In this document: piece after piece, positions 58,501 to 64,000 of the stretch | Numbering within the stretch: position 1 is the stretch's first letter | How the letters are laid out: every line of letters begins with the position of its first letter | Origin: Micromussa lordhowensis | Lineage: Eukaryota > Cnidaria > Anthozoa > Scleractinia > Lobophylliidae | Assembly (NCBI GenBank): GCA_964020085.1 | Contig: OZ026600.1 | Coordinates: forward strand, 7,804,448-7,868,447 | Length of the DNA stretch: 64,000 bases | Direction of reading: 5' to 3' | Position numbers and translations under genes: made by a program | The notes under the pieces: model-generated | What the model was told of the DNA's origin: nothing | Database searches by the model: none | What the model saw: only the letters and a program-made list of their open reading frames with translations

Positions 58501-61500
58501 CTCTGGATTCACTCGCCCATCCATTGATCCACGCATCCATTCATCCATTCAGTATTGGACAACCCTCCAACCAGTCGTCTGCTCACTCACTCACGCACTC
58601 ACCCACCCAAACATCCACCCACCCATACACTCATCCACTCGTCCACTCACACACTCACTCATCCACTGATTCACTCATCCACTCTTCCATTCATCATCGC
58701 ATCCACTCCTACACTCATCCACTCGTTCATTAATCCATTCATCCACTCATCCACTCGTCGATGCAACCACTCATCCACTCACCCACTCATCTACTTATTC
58801 ACTTATCCACTCTTCCACTCATCCACTCATTCAATCATCCCTTCATCTACTTATCCATTCCTCCACTCATCCATTCATCCATTCATCCACTCATTCATTT
58901 ATCTACCCATCCATTCATCTACTCATACAGTTTTCTACTCATCCATGCATCTACTCATCCACTCATCCACCCATCCACTTATTCACTCATCCATTCATCA
59001 ACTTATCCACCTATGCATCCACTTATCCAGTCATCCACTATTTCCCTCACCACTCATTAACCCAACCACTCATCAACTCATCCACCCATCCACTCATCCA
59101 CTTTTCCACTCATCCACTTATTCTCTACTTATCTACCCATCCAGTCGTCCACTTACTCACTCACCCACTCAACCACCCACCCACTCACCCACTCACTCAT
59201 CCACTCATTCACTCTTCCACTCATCCATTCATCCACTTATCCACTCACCTATGCATCCACTTATCCAGTCATCCACTCATCCACTATTTCGCTCACCACT
59301 CAATAACCCATCCACTCATTTACTCATCAACTCATCCACCCATCCACTCAGCCACTTTTGCACTCATCCACTCATTCTCTACTTATCTACCCATCCCGTC
59401 GTCCGCTTATTCACTCAGCCACTCAACCACCCATCCACTCACTCACTCACTCACTCATCCACTCATTCACTCTTCCACCCATCCATTCATCCACTAATCC
59501 AACCATCCACGCATCGACTAGTTCACCCATCCAATCACCAACCCATCAACTTATCCACTCATCAACCCATTCAGCCATCCATTCATCCCTGACTCAGTCA
59601 CTCATCCACTCATCCACTCATCCACTCATCCACTCATCCACTCATCCACTCATCCACTCATCCACTCATCCACTCATCCACTCATCCACTCATCCACTCA
59701 TCCACTCATCCACTCATCCACTCATCCAGTTGTCCACTCATTCACTCACCCACTCACTTACCCATTCATTCGTCACTCGTAACATAGTGCAGACCAGACG
59801 AATAAAAGGTATTTATCTTTTTGAAAAGAAAAATTACTCACAAATGATGTTTACCTATTGTCAGGTCACAAGGAGGTTGGTTGGCGATATATCTGACAAT
59901 CGGCCCGTCATCGATAAACACAAACTCCTGCCTGTCTCGCACCCATTGAATTCCTTCAGATGCGCTTTGAACTGTTGTGTCCCCCGTTTGAATTCTATTC
60001 CAGATCTTTTGGTATGTTTCAAACTGGCTCGTCTTGAAGGCCTCGTACGTACTTCCCCCGTCCTTTATGACTACTTGATATGATGATTTTACGATGTCTT
60101 CAAGGTTGTTGATAGGAAGAACAGCGTTCTTTACGGTTAAAAAAGCGGCGAGATTGGCCGTGTAGGTTGATACCAATATGAGAATAGAGAACCAGTAGCA
60201 TCCAGCCAGAATTCGGCCTTAGAGTACAGAATGAGAGAATCAAAAACTAAACTAAACAAACAAATAACGCCTATTGTTTCGTTTTCGTTCTATTAAAAAC
60301 TGTTGGACACTGTTTACATTAAAAGTCAAGCCAATTTGCCTCTACCTGACAAGCTTCGTGGTGTATTGTCAGTTCCTTGTTGCAGCATACAAGCCAAGGC
60401 AAACCACACACTGTTGAAGAAACTGAACTCCTGCGATGTTCCACGGTCATTGTCATCTTTGTACCCATATGGACTGAAGTAGTTTATTACAAACAAGGCT
60501 ATGGAAATAACAACCAGGCTTGCAATGGTAGCAAGCCAAACGTGGTTGTCAAAGGGATTCAAAAACTGCAGTAAATCGATCGCCTCGCTTGAAGATGTTT
60601 TCTTTAATAACATCTCTTCTGTGAAGTACATGTAAGGAACGCTGAAGTCCACCACTTTTTCGCGACGTTCAGTTATAGTAAGATCCGCAACGACCATGTC
60701 AGCCCGCTTTGGGAGAAAGAGAGAGGAAAACAAAATATACAGGCTTTTACTTAAAATAGTGAGTTGGACACTTGTGTCCTTAACCAGGATTCTGCGTATC
60801 TTAGAAAAAAATGTTAAAACTTTAAAAAACATCTCATGTTGTTTTAAGATTGGCAGATGAAAATAATTTGAACATTTTCCAATGTTGTAATTCTATTCGA
60901 ACAATAAGTAGTCATTTGTGACTTCCCGGGGATACTCCCAGAACAATTGAGTAGTGGCGTGCGGCCCGCTTCTAATAACTCTTACCCTGTTTATGACCAA
61001 AATCTGCGATTTTCCCTATCCTTTTTATGACTTGACCAAAAATTTGATACCCTGTTTATGACCTGACCCTCAAATCAATAACCTGTTTCAGACCTGCGTT
61101 ATGATTAGTTACCAATTTTAAAGGCATAGTGAAAGGATTTTGTTAATTTTCTTATCGATAATGGTGGAAAAGTAGTTCGAAAAAAATATCTCATTCAAGA
61201 CTGAAAAACCATACCCTTTGGGGCCCACATAAGAGAGTACCCGCCACTCCCCAGCCTGAATAAATATTTAGTTGGGAGATTGCTGGTAAAAGAACATTTA
61301 ACAATCAAACGACAAAACAGACAATTTGTTTGGAGACCTCGTTTAACAACTCGCCAATCATTCCATTCCAGGTTCCGTTTTCTGTCTCAATGCCGTAGTT
61401 CCCATCAGGGGTAGAGTAGATATTGTATGTAAATTTGAGATTTCTTGCCAGTTCATTCAAAAGATCAATGCAATATCCTGTGTATGAAATGCTGCCATCT

Positions 61501-61532
61501 ACAATCTCCTTAGCCATCATGAAAGGTGCACT
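55017..61532 (-). CDS. Ionotropic glutamate receptor, 3' five exons
   Basis: This is a ligand-gated cation channel subunit of the plasma membrane. Five exons join in phase: 61532-61338, 60706-60346, 60217-59855, 56379-56215 and 55165-55017. They total 1233 nt, 410 residues plus stop. Exon 1 gives ligand lobe S1 (PFMMAKEIVDG, YTGYCIDLLNELARN). Exon 2 gives DLTITERREKVVDFSVPY with the agonist-binding Arg, M1 (WLATIASLVVISIALFVINY) and the pore loop with LQQGTDNTPRSLSG, where Gln sits at the Q/R position. Exon 3 gives M3 with STYTANLAAFLT and S2 to PPCDLT. Exon 4 gives GLSTAMGLALALQAND and LENLKRKWWE. Exon 5 gives M4 (SMLGVYVVLGAGICVAFLAL) and a short tail. The pore resembles AMPA/kainate/delta subunits rather than NMDA. 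The amino-terminal domain and start were not found. The first donor (GAG|GTCTCC) is weak. Confidence 0.92.
55350..55496. repeat. Hairpin MITE in the last receptor intron
   Basis: The arms share GCAATTATTGAAT, AGGATATGAA, ATTCTGCAGA and GGAGGGTGTTA with their complements; a central loop contains CCAAAGGCCGAGG. It is a 147 bp foldback element between the last two receptor exons. Confidence 0.75.
55497..55824. repeat. 30 bp inverted repeats enclosing three CRE sites
   Basis: The arms 55497-55526 and 55795-55824 are exact complements (TTTATTATTCATTCAAAATA start). Between them a 52 bp unit is repeated (TCAATAATCTGCAGCGGGCT, then TCAATAATCTGAAGCGGGCT). The palindrome TGACGTCA occurs three times at 55645-55652, 55656-55663 and 55696-55703. 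TGACGTCA is the consensus CREB/ATF site. Enhancer activity on the receptor gene is only a possibility. Confidence 0.7.
57059..57448 (+). mobile_element. LINE reverse transcriptase tail, decayed
   Basis: In the receptor intron, antisense to the gene, the + strand reads SLRVLQNNAAKIILI, then in a shifted frame WIALKKRRFQRR and VYKCLNGLINHE, then in another frame HNYNTRNKINLRLPNVKRNL, GKQRTAYHAVNDFDSLSQVI and a stop at 57446-57448. This is the usual end of non-LTR retrotransposon reverse transcriptases, with several frameshifts. An A-rich tail lies at 57757-57779. Confidence 0.75.
57779..57850 (-). other. tRNA-like sequence, probably a pseudo-tRNA or SINE head
   Basis: The - strand contains an A-box-like GGCGCAGTGGAGGAAATG, an anticodon-arm-like TCGCCTGTCAAGCGA whose loop would present GTC (Asp), and a B-box-like GAGTTCGAATCC. 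The acceptor ends do not pair and the T-stem is poor. It directly follows the LINE A-rich tail. I regard it as a tRNA-derived relic, not a working tRNA. Confidence 0.4.
58510..59780 (+). repeat. CATCCACT minisatellite in the receptor intron
   Basis: A 1.27 kb array of 4- and 8-bp units (CATCCACT, CATTCACT, CACCCACT) with almost no G on the + strand. It is degenerate at first and then perfect for 126 bp at 59603-59728 (15.75 copies of CATCCACT). The long Thr/His/Pro/Ser ORF through it exists only because the units lack stop codons. It lies in the intron after the M3/S2 exon, ending about 75 bp from that exon's splice donor at 59854. On the sense strand it reads AGTGGATG. Confidence 0.95.
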
Positions 61533-61581
61533 CTGTTAAAAGACAGCAAATAAATCACTACATATGGACCGAGCGTGAAGT

Positions 61582-61691
61582 CAAGATGGCTGGATATTGG
61601 CCAAGTTCTTTTCTGTGTTTTTTTGGACCGAGACGAAGTCGAAATCCATAAACGTGCAAAAAGAGAACCAGGCCAATATCCAGCCATCTTG
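61582..61691. repeat. 110 bp hairpin with 21 bp perfect arms
   Basis: Arms 61582-61602 and 61671-61691 are exact complements and begin CAAGATGGCTGGATATTGGC. TTCT/AGAA extends the pairing nearby. It is a MITE-like foldback just upstream of the first recognised receptor exon. The ORFs here are not genes. Confidence 0.65.
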
Positions 61692-61949
61692 GCCGAACAA
61701 GCATGGTTAATAAAGGATTTGTATACAAAAATTAAAAGCGTGTGCACCTTTATCCGCTTGATTGGGTGAATGCACAAATACAATCATTTGAGTGGTTTAC
61801 ATTTTTGTCGAGTAAGTGTCTAGCATCTGAATGGAATTAACAAATGTACGAAACCGCTCGAAGCAAATTCGAGAAGTTTTTTGAACCTCAAAAATCTGTT
61901 AAAATGGCTTAAACTTTGGAGCACCTAAGTTCCAAAGAAGGTTTAAGCA

Positions 61950-62345
61950 TTGGAGTTATACATATGCTCATTCCCTCTGACCGTCGCATTCACCGATCCT
62001 AAGGCGCTTCGGAAAACTATTGCTATGTTCTGTGGCGCTGCAAGGCTGTCGGATTTCAAAAAAACTCGAAAAGCTTGCATTCCTCGGCCTCTGTCGGCTC
62101 ACGAGCGGCTTGTGGGCTGTTCCCTTCGCCATTTTCTACAACAACTTGTCGAGGTTGGCTCTTAAAACATTCCTTGAGAGTTTGAAGTTGTCTCCCTCGA
62201 TGATATTCACGTTTGAGGCATTTGAACCTCTTTCCTTCAAGGGAACGTTAAAGGCGTCCTTGATAAGACGTCAAACTGACAGACTTGTACTCTGTGCCAT
62301 CTTATTTCTTCACGATTTTGAAAAGTTTGCACAACAGTAAATTCA
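61950..62345 (-). pseudogene. Second Crypton-like recombinase relic (core-binding part)
   Basis: Reading the - strand in pieces gives LLCKLFKIVKK, DGTEYKSVSLTSYQG, NVNIIEGDNFKLSRNVLRAN, ENGEGNSPQAAR and PTEAEECKLFES. This is the usual order of the N-terminal core-binding region of KIAA1958/Crypton-type (DUF3504) tyrosine recombinases. At least two stops and two frame changes break it, and the catalytic domain is absent. It is the part that the relic at 41.3 kb lacks, but the two are 20 kb apart and need not come from one element. Confidence 0.65.
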
Positions 62346-62548
62346 GTTCTTTCTCAGTTATGTCACACAGTTCCCAATTCTCGTTAACTTGTAAACAAAA
62401 CCGTTTCTATGCCTTCATTTGCCGGTTTTTGTTGTAAAATAAATTCATGAAACTCGTGAAAATTTTTTTTTTCATTCCCGTTAACGCTTTCAGTTTTCAC
62501 ATTTTCCATGGCCACTGAACTCCATTGATACAGAGACCTTTGCATCAG

Positions 62549-62670
62549 TGTCAAAACGAGTCTAAGTGAGTCTCATATGAAAATGAGTTCCGCCGACAGA
62601 TTCATTTTCATGCAAATCAAATTACTCATTTTCATCAAAATGGTTTCGCACTTAGACTCGTTTTGAAACA
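62549..62670. repeat. 122 bp MITE with TGT(T)CAAAACGAGTC ends
   Basis: Left TGTCAAAACGAGTCTAAGTG faces right CACTTAGACTCGTTTTGAAACA. Inner words ATGAAAATGAGT and ACTCATTTTCAT also pair. It is a small palindromic element without coding capacity. Confidence 0.7.
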
Positions 62671-64000
62671 GAAGCACAAGGGAACTCGGAAATGGCCTAT
62701 TTTTTTACATTTGTTATCGCTAGTGGTAGAATTCCAGCGTAGAGCTGTCAAGATCTTTGCTTTCGACCACGGTAAATCGTCTCCTCTTGCTGGAGCCATC
62801 ATCTCCGCACTTTTGTTTGATTTTGATTTTCACCTTCTCACATTTCAAGACCAAAAGCCGACATTAGGTCGACCTTGGAGAAATTTTCATCGACCATCAC
62901 GCTCTTCGGCTATTACGGGAACGGTAATAGCCGGTATAATAGAACGAAGATTTTACAACTCTATTGACCAATTAGAGCGCACGTAGTATCTCAGTTATTT
63001 TATAATTAATGTTTAACCGTGTCAAAAGCAAATTTTTACATTAAAAATTCATAATTTCATGAGAAAAAGTCAGTAGTGTTTTCAGTAAGACGTGGGTGCC
63101 CAGTTCCGTACGAAAAAGGGATGGTAGCTGTACATTTTACCCCAATAACTTGCGAACCCAACATAATCCGTTAGGCACTAGGACAGCCATGTTTTTGCAA
63201 TATTTGTCCCTGTACGTAACTACGAGCTTTGTCGGTGTTCTCTTGTGCTATAAATTATGGGTTTATAAATTATGTTATTGGTTTCCTTTTCAACGATCGT
63301 AACAATACGGTATTACGCTCAAAATAATTTCTCAAAATACCTTTGTTTTAATCTCGAAATTCATGATTCGTGCGATTTATAAGAAGTTATAGCTCGTGTC
63401 ATACAATAGCCCTTTTTCACGTTAGTTTTTCTCATTTGCATTACAATGCAATCCGACGTTGATTGAGGCAATTTCGGGCTGAAACTACAAAATACCTGGA
63501 AATTGCCTCACATAAGTGTTAGATCATTATTGTAACCCGCACCCCGTCATTTTTATATGGAGTCTTCTTAACGTTCGCGCCCAAAAACTTCCCACGCACA
63601 GATTTTTTTTAAACTTTGTCTACAGGTAGAAAATGATAAGTTAAGATTAAGAACGTAAAAAAAATCGGGGGTCACCGAACTCGTTTTGAAGATAAGGCGT
63701 ATCACAGACCACAGCATTTCTAGGATTTCCAGTCATTTGAGGCGATTTTGCTCAGATTCATCCCTATCGGCATATAGTTAATTTGAAGAATCATATCTAA
63801 GTTATGTGTGTTTAACACAGCATACATAGGCCTATTTGATAGATCTTTGCTACATGTCATTAAATCAGCTAGAATTAGCCTTAAAAAATACAACTTCTAA
63901 GTTACGCACACCTGTATCCACGTACAAATTCGACCCTATTTGAATAGTATATGAGAAATAATTAAAACTTCCCACGTACAGATTTTTTTGTTTTTTAGTA
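62671..64000. other. Distal flank, no recognised gene
   Basis: It contains a 10 bp-arm palindrome CGGCTATTAC/GTAATAGCCG at 62907-62933. Two direct copies of AAAACTTCCCACG followed by ACAGATTTTTTT occur at about 63587-63612 and 63966-63990, suggesting a repeat boundary. No receptor exons or other genes were recognised. Confidence 0.4.

Noticed and set aside
58555..59592. 345-codon ORF of Thr, His, Pro, Ser and Leu
   Set aside because: It is the translation of a CATCCACT-type minisatellite that simply lacks stop codons; other frames are open too, and it lies in an intron on the antisense strand.

Overview
The window is nuclear DNA of an animal, most likely an anthozoan cnidarian (a stony coral is my best guess). 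The genes have spliced exons with GT/AG borders. The recognisable genes are a double alpha-crystallin-domain small heat shock protein (sHSP) family, an ionotropic glutamate receptor, a PAN/EGF secreted protein of a kind common in corals, and Crypton-type tyrosine recombinase relics. The DNA is AT-rich and crowded with short inverted-repeat elements. The species is inferred from gene and repeat style; no database search was possible.

Region 1, about 1.9-19.3 kb, is a tandem segmental duplication built around a two-exon sHSP gene on the + strand. Four units can be aligned by eye. Unit A (about 1.95-7.87 kb) and unit C (13.25-17.03 kb) carry intact genes of 242 and 250 codons. Unit B (8.36-10.56 kb) has an intact exon 1 but exon 2 breaks off inside the first alpha-crystallin domain. 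Unit D (18.48-19.33 kb) keeps only a front block and the last part of the gene. Promoter-proximal DNA, the intron with an embedded inverted-repeat element, and 3' flanks are shared, so whole blocks were copied.

Region 2, 19.4-30.2 kb, holds a dead L1/Tx1-type LINE on the - strand (19.8-23.1 kb). It is followed by a - strand gene with a signal peptide plus PAN exon and an EGF plus fibrinogen-like exon (24.3-27.05 kb), whose intron carries a 5'-truncated LINE. A tRNA-derived SINE lies at 27.5 kb.

Region 3, 30.1-45 kb, is mostly non-genic structure. It contains a 475 bp near-perfect palindrome with hammerhead-like cores, a diverged 0.6-0.7 kb duplication, and an uncharacterised ORF running into a roughly 2.4 kb, 127-bp-period satellite. 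The satellite has a four-unit higher-order pattern and is split by a 627 bp solo LTR with 5 bp target duplications. A frameshifted Crypton-like recombinase lies at 41.3-42.6 kb and a decayed copy of the PAN/EGF gene's second exon at 43.3 kb.

Region 4, 45-55 kb, has a short - strand membrane-protein gene with a good TATA box (47.3-47.6 kb), a pogo-like TA-flanked element (50.03-50.99 kb), and long stretches where I recognise nothing.

Region 5, 54-64 kb, holds the 3' half of an ionotropic glutamate receptor on the - strand. Five exons (61532 down to 55017) join in phase and encode the ligand-binding lobes, M1, pore loop, M3 and M4. One intron carries a 1.27 kb almost G-free CATCCACT minisatellite. 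Another carries three perfect TGACGTCA sites between inverted repeats. A partial second copy of the last exon lies downstream. A second recombinase relic sits at 61.95-62.35 kb. The 5' half of the receptor was not found in the window.
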